Positions 18,937 through 27,594 of a DNA stretch of 64,000 bases are shown here, piece by piece; positions within the stretch are counted from its first letter, which is position 1, and every line of letters starts with the position of its first letter. The position numbers and the translations under genes are program-made. The DNA lies in assembly GCF_003635165.1 (NCBI RefSeq), contig NZ_ML058597.1:558001-622000 (forward strand), read 5' to 3'. Under the pieces are notes generated by a model. That model did not search any database, was not told the origin of the DNA, and saw only the letters and a program-made list of their open reading frames with translations. Origin of the DNA: Burkholderia sp. Nafp2/4-1b. GTDB taxonomy: Bacteria > Pseudomonadota > Gammaproteobacteria > Burkholderiales > Burkholderiaceae.

Positions 18937-20121
18937 TCAGGCCGCGAGCCAGGCTTCGGCGATGCGGACCCAGTAGCTCGCGCCGATCGCGAGGATGTCG
19001 TCGTTGAAGTCGTAGCCTGGGTTGTGCACCATGCAGCCGCCCTTGCTGCCGATTCCGTTGCCGATGAACGCATAGCAGCCCGGGCGCGCTTCGAGCATGA
19101 ACGCGAAGTCCTCGCTGCCCATCAGCGGCGCGGCATCGGTCTCGACCCGCTCGGCGCCGAGCATCTGGCGCGCGATGTCGGCCGCGAACGCGGTCGGCTC
19201 CGCATGATTGACGAGCACCGGGTAGCCGTAGTCGTAATCGACTTCGGCGGTGACGCCGAAACTTTCCGCCTGGCCTTTCGCGAGCGCTTCGATGCGGCGT
19301 GCGAGCAGCGCACGCACGTCGGCATTCAGCGCGCGCACCGACAGTTTCATCACGACGGTTTCGGGAATGATGTTGAACGTCTCGCCGGCCTGCACGCTGC
19401 CGACGGTGATCACGGCCGCATGCTGCGCATCGACCTCGCGCGCGACGATCGTCTGCAGCGCGACCATGATGCTGCCCGCGGCCGACATCGGATCGCGCGC
19501 GAAGTGCGGCATCGCGCCGTGGCCGCCGACGCCGCGCAGCGTGATCGTCACGCGGTCGGCCGACGCCATCGCGGCGCCAGTGCGGAACGCCATGTCGCCG
19601 GCGGCGCGGCCCGGCATGTTGTGGATCGCGAAGATCGCGTCGCACGGGAAACGGTCGAACAGGCCGTCGTCCATCATCGCTTTCGCGCCGCCGAAGTTTT
19701 CCTCGGCCGGCTGGAAGATCAGGTTCAGCGTGCCGGAGAACTGGCGCGTGGCCGCGAGATGCCGCGCGGCGCACAACAGCATTGCCGTGTGACCGTCGTG
19801 GCCGCACGCATGCATCTTGTTCGCATGACGGCTCGCATACGGCAGGCCGGTGGTTTCGGCGAGCGGCAGCGCGTCCATGTCGGCGCGCAGGCCGACGGTG
19901 CGCGTGCCTTGCCCTTCGCGCAGCACAGCGACGACGCCCGTCTTGCCGATGCCGCGATGGACTTCGTAGCCCCAGCCCGCGAGCAACTCGGCGACGAGAT
20001 CGCTCGTCAGCGTTTCCTCGAACGCGAGTTCCGGGTGCGCGTGGATGCGCCGGCGCACTTCGACGAGATCGGGGGCAATCGCGGCGATGCCGGGGATGAC
20101 GGGGTTCACGGCTTGCAGCAT
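18937..20121 (-). CDS. M20-family amidohydrolase (hippurate/N-acyl-amino-acid hydrolase type)
   Basis: ATG 20121 (ribosome site AGGAG) gives 394 residues; the frame is open further upstream but crosses the divergent promoter. Metal-binding signatures of the M20D group are ACGHDGHTAML (about 101-111), LIFQPAEENFGGA (about 132-144), AIHNMPG and a distal GSEDFAFML. Such enzymes remove acyl groups from N-acyl amino acids or cleave hippurate, and bind two metal ions through the HDGH and EE residues. It heads a likely operon with the MHS transporter and is divergent from a LysR gene. Confidence 0.88.
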   Translation of the reverse strand: MLQAVNPVIPGIAAIAPDLVEVRRRIHAHPELAFEETLTSDLVAELLAGWGYEVHRGIGKTGVVAVLREGQGTRTVGLRADMDALPLAETTGLPYASRHANKMHACGHDGHTAMLLCAARHLAATRQFSGTLNLIFQPAEENFGGAKAMMDDGLFDRFPCDAIFAIHNMPGRAAGDMAFRTGAAMASADRVTITLRGVGGHGAMPHFARDPMSAAGSIMVALQTIVAREVDAQHAAVITVGSVQAGETFNIIPETVVMKLSVRALNADVRALLARRIEALAKGQAESFGVTAEVDYDYGYPVLVNHAEPTAFAADIARQMLGAERVETDAAPLMGSEDFAFMLEARPGCYAFIGNGIGSKGGCMVHNPGYDFNDDILAIGASYWVRIAEAWLAA

Positions 20122-20168
20122 GGTGTCTCCTGTGGGGCCGATGGGGCGTTTGACGCGCATGTGACGAC

Positions 20169-20187
20169 AAAGGATATAAATTTCTTT
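20169..20187. promoter_or_regulatory. Candidate LysR site in amidohydrolase/LysR intergenic region
   Basis: AAAG-N11-CTTT lies in the AT-rich core of the 181-bp divergent region, 48 bp upstream of the amidohydrolase start. An interrupted dyad with an 11-base spacer fits LysR-type binding, but the arms are short. Confidence 0.35.
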
Positions 20188-20302
20188 TGCGTACCAGAAG
20201 CTGCTAAATTGCTTTGGTGCACACCGTCGGTTGCCGCTCGGGAATACCCTGAGCCAGCATGCGCCGCATCGCACAGGGTTTCCACGAATCACGCATGGCG
20301 CC

Positions 20303-21205
20303 ATGAAATACCATCAGCTGAAAGCGTTCGTCACCGTCGCGGACGAAGGCAGCATCCGCGCGGCCGCACGGCGCCTGAACGTGTCGCCGGCGGCGTTGAC
20401 GAAAGCGGTCAAGGAACTGGAGATCGCGCTCGGCGTGTCGCTCGTCGTGCGCACCGCGCGCGGCGTGCAGCTCACTGCGTTTGGCCAGCAACTGCAGGTG
20501 CGCGCGCGGCTGATCGTCGCCGAAATGCAGCGGGCGCGCGACGACATCGAGCAGGCGCAGGGTGCGATGACGGGCTCGGTCGCGGCCGCGATCACGCCGG
20601 CCGCCGCGGTGACGATCCTGCCCGACGCGTTTCGCGCGTTCCGGCGGCGCTTTCCGGTCGCGCGCGTCAATCTGGTGGAAGGGTTTCCGGGGGTCGCGCT
20701 GCCGCGCCTGCACGACGGCTCGCTCGATTTCGCGGTGGCCGTCGTCGTGCCCGAATTGCTCGCGGCCGAGTTCGATCATGCGGAACTCTATGCGAGCCGA
20801 TCGCTGATCGTCGCGCGCAAGGGGCATCCGCTCGCATCGGCCACGTCGCTCGCCGATCTCGTCGAAGCCGACTGGCTGATGAATCCGTCGCCGGAAAGCT
20901 CGACTCAGGTGCTGTTCAATTCATTCGTCGCGTACGGGCTGCCGGTGCCGCAGCGGGTCGTCGAATGCCCGAGCTTCGGGCTCGCGCACAGCCTCATGAC
21001 GGGCTGCGACCTGATCGCGTCGATGCCCGAACAGTTGCTGCAGGGCGAGTGGGCGCGCGACCAGCTCGCGGTGCTGCCGATCCGCGAGCGGCTGCCGGGC
21101 GTGTCCGTGCAGGTCGTCACGCGCCGCGACAGCCCGCTCACGCCGGCCGCGGCGATGCTGCTCGACTGCCTGCGCGATTCCGCGCGCCGCAAGGGGCTCC
21201 GGTGA
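20303..21205 (+). CDS. LysR-family transcriptional regulator
   Basis: The 300-residue regulator has an N-terminal winged helix (MKYHQLKAFVTVADEGSIRAAARRLNVSPAALTKAVKELE pattern, about 1-60) and a LysR substrate-binding domain (about 88-295). It is divergent from the amidohydrolase-transporter pair, so it most likely controls them in response to their substrate. The start at 20303 sits directly at the DNA-binding domain. Confidence 0.88.
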   Translation: MKYHQLKAFVTVADEGSIRAAARRLNVSPAALTKAVKELEIALGVSLVVRTARGVQLTAFGQQLQVRARLIVAEMQRARDDIEQAQGAMTGSVAAAITPAAAVTILPDAFRAFRRRFPVARVNLVEGFPGVALPRLHDGSLDFAVAVVVPELLAAEFDHAELYASRSLIVARKGHPLASATSLADLVEADWLMNPSPESSTQVLFNSFVAYGLPVPQRVVECPSFGLAHSLMTGCDLIASMPEQLLQGEWARDQLAVLPIRERLPGVSVQVVTRRDSPLTPAAAMLLDCLRDSARRKGLR

Positions 21206-21377
21206 ATCATGCAGCGCGTCGCATAGTGATCCTGACCATCTGTCGCGGATCCTCGGCGAGTATCACGACTCCCGCTTGCGGCGCGCGCGCCGCGAGCCGG
21301 TATCATAGCGGCCGGCCTGCCGCCCCGGCCGGCTTCCAACCCCACGCCATCCGGCATCCAGCAATCAGAGGCATCAC

Positions 21378-21698
21378 ATGACCAGTGCAACCCAATTCGA
21401 CAACGTATCGGTCGTCAAGCGCGCAAACGTCTATTTTGACGGCAAGTGCGTGTCGCACACCGTGCTCTTCCCGGACGGCACGCGCAAGACGCTCGGCGTG
21501 ATCCTGCCGTGCGCGCTCAACTTCGGCACGGACGCGCCCGAATTGATGGAAGTGCAGGCCGGCAAGTGCCGCGTGAAGCTCGACGGCAGCAGCGAATGGC
21601 AAACCTACGGCGCCGGCGAGTCGTTCTCGGTGCCGGGCAAGAGCCGCTTCGACATCGAAGTGCTCGAGACGCTCGACTACGTCTGCAGCTACCTGTAA
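21378..21698 (+). CDS. ppnP: Pyrimidine/purine nucleoside phosphorylase
   Basis: A 106-residue single-domain cupin matches PpnP (YaiE, DUF1255): [44 protein letters not shown] and a final [16 protein letters not shown]-type beta strand. Full length for the family (about 94-106). It phosphorolyses diverse nucleosides to free base and ribose-1-phosphate in nucleotide salvage. The ribosome site agagg precedes ATG by about 7 bases. It appears monocistronic and ends at a strong hairpin. Confidence 0.92.
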
Positions 21699-21729
21699 GC
21701 ACGCAGGCAGCCCTCGCCGCGCTGAAAAC

Positions 21730-21758
21730 GACAAAGCCCCGCCGAGCGGGGCTTTGTC
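21730..21758. terminator. Bidirectional intrinsic terminator after ppnP
   Basis: A perfect 13-bp stem (GACAAAGCCCCGC with GCGGGGCTTTGTC, loop CGA) lies between the convergent ppnP and small secreted-protein genes. The stem carries a GCTTTGT 3' arm and, read leftwards, a symmetric one, so it can serve both strands. Confidence 0.9.
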
Positions 21759-21801
21759 GCATCTGGACGGCGCAAGGCCGTCCGGCGCGGGCCTGCGGGA
21801 C

Positions 21802-22134
21802 TTACAGGCAGGCGTTGATGTCGCCGGCAGAAGCGGCATCGCCGCGCATGCCGACCCATGTCTTCGCGCCTTGCTGCGACGCCGGGCGAACCATCGCGGC
21901 CGCGCCGTTCGGTGGTTGCTGGCCCGGTGCGTAGACGTCGGTCGCGAGGCCGTTGGCGAGCACGTTCTGCGTGACCACCTGTTGCTGCGACTTGTCGGCC
22001 CAGGTTTTGGCGATGCAGGCGGAGACGTCCTCAGCGGACTTCTGGCTTTGTCCGACATTCTGCACGGCCGGGGCGGCTGCGTTAGCAGAAATTGCGACGG
22101 TCAGTGCGATGAGCGGTAAGTATTTCACGTTCAC
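21802..22134 (-). CDS. Small secreted protein of unknown function
   Basis: The 110-residue protein has a clear Sec signal (KYLPLIALTVAISANAAA, cut after about residue 20). The mature part has two Cys (SACIAKTW and the penultimate INACL), which could form one disulfide. It contains GQQPPNGAAAMVRP and ends at the Cys-Leu. I do not recognise the family. It is convergent with ppnP and shares its terminator. Confidence 0.6.
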   Translation of the reverse strand: MNVKYLPLIALTVAISANAAAPAVQNVGQSQKSAEDVSACIAKTWADKSQQQVVTQNVLANGLATDVYAPGQQPPNGAAAMVRPASQQGAKTWVGMRGDAASAGDINACL

Positions 22135-22659
22135 GTGTTATCTCCCTCGAGTCGTGATTGATTGAGTGGGATGCGCAGCGAAAACCAGGACTGCGTTCCT
22201 GTGTGAGTGCATCCGACAAACGCGGTTCCGGCGATTCCGCAACAAGTTGTTAACGCGCTTGCCAAACGGCAATCCGGATGCTGTCCGTTCTGCTGCGATG
22301 CGGCATGTGTCGCGCACGGCCTGCGTGGAGGCGGAAACGCAACTACGACGTCATGCGTCGTACGGTCGGCTCGCTGCCCGTTGATGTGGCGGATTGACGG
22401 CCGCGGCGTGCTGCATGTGTCTGCAGGTCGCGCCGCGACGCTTCGTTATTGGATGATGAAGTGGAACGGATGAATGATGGCCCCGTCGCATGAGGACCAT
22501 GATGACAAACTTTCGTCCGACGAATTGTCAACGAAGTTTAAACGGTGCACGCGGGGGGAAGGCGACACGGTGCGCCGGATGTGCGCTGCTTCGGGAGCCG
22601 GGAGGAGTCGGTGCGAGCGGTGTGCTGCAGGCGGACGGTACCCGCACGCTGCGCACAGG
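22135..22659. other. Gene-free region upstream of the small secreted protein
   Basis: This 525-bp stretch has lower GC than its neighbours. Short open frames here lack ribosome sites and protein-like composition. It should contain the promoter of the minus-strand small secreted gene and the 3' end of the ClC transcript, but I find no definite hairpin or operator. Confidence 0.4.
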
Positions 22660-24447
22660 TCAGCCGGCGTTGCGGGCGTCGGGATCGCGCAGGTTCGCCG
22701 GCACGACCGGACGGAAGCGCTCGCGCTTCTGTTCGTCGTCGAAATGCTGGAGCGCCGGTTTGATCAGGTCGCTGCGCGACACGATGCCGGTGATGCGCAG
22801 CGATTGCGGATCGTCGACGACCGGCAGGCGTTCGAGGCCGAGCACCGCGAGGCGCGACGCGACCTCACGGCAGGTCTCGTGTGCCTGTGCGACGGCCCGT
22901 GCACGGTCGGCGAACGCGCTCGCGAGCACCGCACCGGGGCCCGCTTGAGCACGCTGCGCGTCCAGCATCGCGCGATCGATGAAGCCGAGCAGGCGGCCGT
23001 CCTGCACGACCGGGTAGGCACGGTGCGTCTGTTTCGCGCCGAAGTATTCCGATTCGACGACGTCGAGCGTCTTCGCGCCATCGATCGCGACGAGCGCGTC
23101 GGCCGACGTCATCACTTCACCCACGTCATGCCGCTCGAGCGGATCGACGCCGTATTCGCGGTAGATGTGATAGCCGCGGCGCGCGATCTTTTCCGTCATG
23201 ATCGAGCGCTTCATCACGATGGTCGCGAAACCGTGCGCGACGAGCGTCGCCGCGAGCAGCGGCAGCAGCGCGTTCGCGTCGTGCGTGAGGCCGAACGCGA
23301 ACACGATCGCGGTCAGCGGTGCACCGAGGGTGGCGCCAAGCGTCGCTGCCATGCACACGAGCGGCCACAGTGCCGGGTCGCCGCCGGGCAGCATCGGCGA
23401 CAGCACGGTGCCGAGGCCCGCGCCGAGCATCAGCAGCGGAGCGAGCACACCGCCCGACGTGCCGGAGCCAAGCGCGATCACCCACATCACGGCTTTCACG
23501 AACAGCAGCGCGAGCGCGATCTTCAGCGCGATGTGCTGGTGCAGAAGATCGCCGATCACGTCGTAGCCGACGCCGAGCGCGCGCGGCTCGAGCCAGCCGC
23601 CGATACCGATCACGATCGCGCCGAGCGCCGGCCACCACATCCAGTGCACCGGCAGCTTCGCGAAGGTGTCCTCGACGCGATACAGCGCGGCCGACAGACC
23701 GCATGCGAGCGCGCCCGACAGCAGGCCCGCGACGATGCACGACAGCAGCGCGACGGGCGTCGGCGCGGCGGTGGTCAGCGCAAACAGCGGACCGGTGCCG
23801 AAGAATACGGCGCGTGCGAAACCGGCGACCGCACAGGCGAGCGCCACCGGCAGGAAGCTGCGCGGACGCCATTCGAACAGCAGCAGTTCGACCGCGAGCA
23901 GCACCGCGGCGACCGGCGTGCCGAACACGGCGGTCATGCCGGCGGCCGCGCCCGCGACGAGCAGCGTCTTGCGCTCGGCAGCGGTCACATGCACGCATTG
24001 CGCGATCAGCGAGCCGAGCGCGCCGCCCGTCATGATGATCGGACCTTCGGCACCGAACGGGCCGCCACTGCCGATCACGACGCCGGACGACAGCGGCTTG
24101 AGCACCGCGACTTTCGGCGACATCCGGCTCTTGCCGAACAGAATCGCTTCGATCGCTTCAGGAATGCCGTGACCGCGGATCTTCTCCGAACCGAAGCGCG
24201 CCATCAGCCCGACGATCAGCCCGCCGATCACCGGCACGACGATCACCCATGCGCCAAGCGTGTTGCTGGCGGGCGAGCGTTCGGCGAACGAAAACTGTTG
24301 AAAGAAGAACAGGTTCGTGAACAGGTGAATCAGGCTCAACAGCACGAACGCCGCCAGCGTGCTGAGCAGGCCGATCACGGCAGCCAGCAACGCGATCCTG
24401 GGCAGGCGTTCGTTGGTGGAGAAATCGCGTTTGTGTGGTGCGTTCAT
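22660..24447 (-). CDS. ClC-family anion channel/antiporter with C-terminal CBS pair
   Basis: The 595-residue protein has a ClC core (about 15-440) followed by two CBS domains (about 450-580). ClC anion-path motifs are RGHGIPEAIE (91-100), GSGGPFGAEGP (126-136, gating Glu134) and GSGTSGGVLAP. The Ser of the usual GSGIP is His93. The position matching the internal proton Glu of E. coli ClcA appears to be Leu188, one residue after Glu187. Whether it works as channel or exchanger, and for which anion, is therefore open. It is cotranscribed with the upstream MarR gene (30 bp gap). Confidence 0.9.
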   Translation of the reverse strand: MNAPHKRDFSTNERLPRIALLAAVIGLLSTLAAFVLLSLIHLFTNLFFFQQFSFAERSPASNTLGAWVIVVPVIGGLIVGLMARFGSEKIRGHGIPEAIEAILFGKSRMSPKVAVLKPLSSGVVIGSGGPFGAEGPIIMTGGALGSLIAQCVHVTAAERKTLLVAGAAAGMTAVFGTPVAAVLLAVELLLFEWRPRSFLPVALACAVAGFARAVFFGTGPLFALTTAAPTPVALLSCIVAGLLSGALACGLSAALYRVEDTFAKLPVHWMWWPALGAIVIGIGGWLEPRALGVGYDVIGDLLHQHIALKIALALLFVKAVMWVIALGSGTSGGVLAPLLMLGAGLGTVLSPMLPGGDPALWPLVCMAATLGATLGAPLTAIVFAFGLTHDANALLPLLAATLVAHGFATIVMKRSIMTEKIARRGYHIYREYGVDPLERHDVGEVMTSADALVAIDGAKTLDVVESEYFGAKQTHRAYPVVQDGRLLGFIDRAMLDAQRAQAGPGAVLASAFADRARAVAQAHETCREVASRLAVLGLERLPVVDDPQSLRITGIVSRSDLIKPALQHFDDEQKRERFRPVVPANLRDPDARNAG

Positions 24448-24477
24448 CGGGGTGAGGTAAGGTCGGTAAAGCTTGGG

Positions 24478-24891
24478 TCAGTAATCGATCTGCGGAACCT
24501 GGAACGTGCCCTTCAGCGATTTCAGTTCCGCGCGATGCATGGCCGCGAGGTGGGCGAGCAGCGTTTCGCCGGCTTCCTCGAGGTGAACCTCGACCTGCCG
24601 GCGGTCCGCTTCGCTCGTCTTGCGCTTCACGAGCCCGAGCGCCTCGCAGCGCGTCACCAGCGCGACGACGCCGTGATGCTGCGCCTGCAGGCGTTCCGCG
24701 AGCTCGCCGATGGTGGCCCATTCGCGGTGCGGGTAGCCCTTGATGTGCAGCAGCAGCAGATACTGCAGCGGCGTCACGCCTTCGCTTTGCGCGGCGCGTT
24801 CGGAGAAGCGCTCGAAGCGGCGCATCTGGTAGCGGAACTCGGACAGTTGCTGAAAATCGCTTTTGGTCAGCGCGCGGCGGGTATCGGTCAT
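24478..24891 (-). CDS. MarR-family transcriptional regulator
   Basis: The 137-residue protein has a winged helix-turn-helix (about 38-105): VTPLQYLLLLHIKGYP, TIGELAERLQAQHHGVVALVTRCEALGLVKR, then the wing with the DRR motif (SEADRRQVEVHL). It is first in an operon with the ClC gene. A 19-bp palindrome lies 36 bp upstream of its start, and a closely related one precedes the HPP gene, so it probably represses both its own operon and HPP. Confidence 0.9.
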   Translation of the reverse strand: MTDTRRALTKSDFQQLSEFRYQMRRFERFSERAAQSEGVTPLQYLLLLHIKGYPHREWATIGELAERLQAQHHGVVALVTRCEALGLVKRKTSEADRRQVEVHLEEAGETLLAHLAAMHRAELKSLKGTFQVPQIDY

Positions 24892-24927
24892 TGCAGTCGG
24901 TCGGGCAGCAGTTTCGGTAACGTTAAA

Positions 24928-24946
24928 TATATCACAATATGATATA
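24928..24946. promoter_or_regulatory. Candidate MarR operator, marR-ClC promoter
   Basis: Perfect 7-bp arms TATATCA-N5-TGATATA sit in an AT-rich patch 36 bp upstream of the MarR start. Length and symmetry suit MarR dimers. A near copy with the same spacing stands at 26229-26247. Confidence 0.75.
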
Positions 24947-25008
24947 AATGGCCAATTTTTAGCGGAATGGCCGGCATTCCGCTGTTCGTCGCGTGCTGTT
25001 CGTCGGCG

Positions 25009-26184
25009 TTACGCCGCCTCGAGCATCTGCGTCTGCCGATAGAGGCCGGTGACGAGATCCGTCTGCGTGATGATCCCGACGAGCCGGCGCGACGAATCGA
25101 CGACCGGAATGTGGTGGTGGCCCGAGTGCGTAAACAGCGGCACCAGCGCGGTGATCGGCAGGGTCTGCGGTACTGACGCGACGTCCCGCGTCATCACGCT
25201 GCCGACGCTGGGCGGCTGGCCGCCGAACGACTGCGGCAGCCGCGCGGCCAGCCGCTGCCACAGCGGGGCCGGGCGGCGCAACTGGCGCGTGAGGTCGGCG
25301 CGCGTGACGATGCCGACCAGGCGGTCGTCGCCGTCGACCACCGGCAGCGCCTTCACGCGATGGCGGTCGATCAGTGTCAGCGCGGCGGTGACCGACGTCG
25401 ACGGCGCGACTTCGATCGCGTTCTTCGTCATCAGGTCGGCGCACGTGAGCTGCCCGAACGTGCGCGCGTACGCCTGCATCTCGGTTTCGCGCAGCAGCAT
25501 TTCGAGGTCGTCCGGATCGACGTCGAGCCATTCGCCGCGGCGCTTCAGCACCGCATCGAGATCCGCGCGCGTGAAGCCGCCGCGTGCGGGCGCCGCGCTG
25601 CCGCCTTGCGGCTTCGCGTCGGGGCGCACGCCGCCGTGCGGATAGCGGTGGCCCGTCAGCGCGTGGTACACGAGCGCGGCCGACAGCAGGACCGCCGATT
25701 GCAGCGCGATCGGCTCGACCACGAAGCCGAAACCGAGCGCGTGGATCGCCGGGCCACCGAGCACGGCCGTCAGCGCGACCGCGCCCGACGGTGGGTGCAC
25801 GCAGCGCAGCGCGAACATGCCGCCGATCGCGAGGGCGACCGCGACCGCGGCGGCCGTGATCGGATCGGCGATCCAGTGCGCGCAGGCGACGCCGACGGTC
25901 GCCGCCACCAGATTGCCGCCGATGATCGACCAGGGCTGCGCGAGTGGACTCGCCGGCACCGCGAACAGCAGCACGGCCGACGCGCCCATCGGCGCGACGA
26001 GCAGCGGCACGAGGCCCGGCACGCCGGGCAGCAGCCGCATCGTGACGCCGACCGTCGCGATGCCGACGAGCGCGCCCGTGCACGAGCGCATGCGCTCGCG
26101 CCAGCCGAGCGTCATCGGATGGGGAATGAAGCTGTGCAGCCATTGCCGCAACGTGCGGCGCGACGGGGAGGAGCCTGACGACAT
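25009..26184 (-). CDS. HPP-family membrane protein with CBS pair
   Basis: The 391-residue protein opens with an HPP domain (about 15-175): PLLVAPMGASAVLLFAVPASPLAQPW and the signature CVHPPSGAVAL, in about four to five helices. Two CBS domains follow (about 250-310 and 330-385, each ending in GIVTRADL / GIITQTDL). HPP proteins of cyanobacteria and plastids have been linked to nitrite transport; the bacterial CBS forms are uncharacterised to my knowledge. It shares a putative operator with the marR-ClC operon. Confidence 0.85.
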   Translation of the reverse strand: MSSGSSPSRRTLRQWLHSFIPHPMTLGWRERMRSCTGALVGIATVGVTMRLLPGVPGLVPLLVAPMGASAVLLFAVPASPLAQPWSIIGGNLVAATVGVACAHWIADPITAAAVAVALAIGGMFALRCVHPPSGAVALTAVLGGPAIHALGFGFVVEPIALQSAVLLSAALVYHALTGHRYPHGGVRPDAKPQGGSAAPARGGFTRADLDAVLKRRGEWLDVDPDDLEMLLRETEMQAYARTFGQLTCADLMTKNAIEVAPSTSVTAALTLIDRHRVKALPVVDGDDRLVGIVTRADLTRQLRRPAPLWQRLAARLPQSFGGQPPSVGSVMTRDVASVPQTLPITALVPLFTHSGHHHIPVVDSSRRLVGIITQTDLVTGLYRQTQMLEAA

Positions 26185-26228
26185 GGGCGGTGGGCGGTAA
26201 AAACGACGATGCGCGAGAAAGGCTGAAT

Positions 26229-26247
26229 TATATCGTGTTGTGATACA
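26229..26247. promoter_or_regulatory. Candidate MarR operator, HPP promoter
   Basis: TATATCG-N5-TGATACA lies 44 bp upstream of the HPP start, with the same spacing and 12 of 14 arm bases as the site before marR. The rest of the 356-bp gap up to the LysR gene at 26541 shows no other clear signal. Confidence 0.68.
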
Positions 26248-26540
26248 AATTGTCGCGCTGCATCAACACGTTGCACGCGCGGGGTGCGTGCGTCTTGCAG
26301 GAACCTTTCATTGGATGAAAGCGTGGCAGCCCTGTATTGCGCATATTTGTCTGCGGCGGCGTACAATTCGGCCACCGAATTCCCCGATATGCCACAACCA
26401 CGCACGCGATGTCTGCTCTCACGCCTGTTTTCCGGCATGGCGATCGCGAGTGCGCGGCGTGCGCGCATGCGCCGGATCCCGTCTGACGCGAGCGCCGCCG
26501 ACGTTTCCCCACCGACACTCCCCAAGCCCAAGCCTATCCA

Positions 26541-27509
26541 ATGGACATGCTCGAAAACATGCGCCTGTTCGTGCGCGTTGTCGAAGCCGGCAGTTTCACC
26601 GCGGTCGCCAAAGAAATCGATGCGACCACCGCGCAGGTGTCGCGCGCGGTGTCGAATCTCGAAGCGCACGTACAGACGCGCCTGCTGCACCGCACGACGC
26701 GCCATCTCGGCCTCACCGAAAGCGGCGAGCGCTACTTCGAGCGTGCGAAATCGATCCTGGCCGAATTCGACTACGCGAACGCGGAGGCGCGCAACGCGCT
26801 GCTGCGGCCGAGCGGCAAGATGCGCATCCATGCGATGACGGGGCTCGGGCAGAGCCATGTCGTGTCGTCGATCGTGCGCTACCAGGAAGACAACCCCGAC
26901 GTGTCGATCGAGCTGACGCTCGCGCAGCGGATGCCGAACCTCGTCGAGGAAGGCTACGACGTGTCGATCGTCACCGCGTCGCAGCTGCCCGATTCCGGCT
27001 ACGTCGCGCAGACCTGCGGCACGAGCTGCAGCGTGCTGGTCGCATCGCGCGAGTATCTGGCGCGGCACGGCACGCCGACGACGCCGGACGACCTGCCGAA
27101 CCACGTCTGCCTGCGGCTCGATACGCCCGCGTCGCCGGCGAGCGAGTGGCGACTGGAGCGCGGCGACGGAGAGGAGACGGTCTACGAACTGCAGCCGGCG
27201 CCGTTCCAGGTCAACGTGCCGGATGCGCTGTGCGTCGCGGTGCGGGCGGGGCGCGGCATCGCGTGCGTTGCGCTGTACACCGTGCTGGACGACATCCGCG
27301 CAGGGCGGCTGATCCGCGTGCTGCCGGAGTACCGGCTGCAGACGGTCAGCGTGTACGCCGTGTATGCGACGCGCCGCTATCTGGATGCGAAGATCCGCAC
27401 GTTCCTCGACCATCTGCGCACGACGCTCACGCCGGCGCTGGAGAACGACCTGCGCGAACTCGACCGGCTCGCGGTCGAGCAGACGCCGGCCAGCCGCCAG
27501 CGCGCGTAA
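26541..27509 (+). CDS. LysR-family transcriptional regulator (CrgA-like group)
   Basis: A 322-residue regulator with the winged helix MRLFVRVVEAGSFTAVAKEI at about residues 7-26 and a LysR effector domain (about 95-300). The form with MDMLENMRLF and a basic C-terminal tail is typical of the group that includes CrgA/DsdC-like local regulators. No divergent metabolic operon faces it; the HPP gene starts 356 bp away on the other strand and is a possible but unproven target. Confidence 0.87.
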   Translation: MDMLENMRLFVRVVEAGSFTAVAKEIDATTAQVSRAVSNLEAHVQTRLLHRTTRHLGLTESGERYFERAKSILAEFDYANAEARNALLRPSGKMRIHAMTGLGQSHVVSSIVRYQEDNPDVSIELTLAQRMPNLVEEGYDVSIVTASQLPDSGYVAQTCGTSCSVLVASREYLARHGTPTTPDDLPNHVCLRLDTPASPASEWRLERGDGEETVYELQPAPFQVNVPDALCVAVRAGRGIACVALYTVLDDIRAGRLIRVLPEYRLQTVSVYAVYATRRYLDAKIRTFLDHLRTTLTPALENDLRELDRLAVEQTPASRQRA

Positions 27510-27579
27510 CGCCGCCAGCATTCGCTCTCCCGGCGGCGGCGCGCGTCATGAAGGTCTAACATCCAAAGACCATCAATTG

Positions 27580-27594
27580 ATTCAAGATTTGAAT
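27580..27594. promoter_or_regulatory. Candidate LysR autoregulatory dyad at a start codon
   Basis: A perfect dyad ATTCAA-GAT-TTGAAT, containing a T-N11-A core, overlaps the first two bases of the next LysR gene's ATG (27593). A site there would block the gene's own expression. Confidence 0.4.

Noticed and set aside
22207-22473. 88-codon plus-strand frame in the gap before the ClC gene
   Set aside because: No ribosome site, no recognisable fold and Cys clusters that look random.
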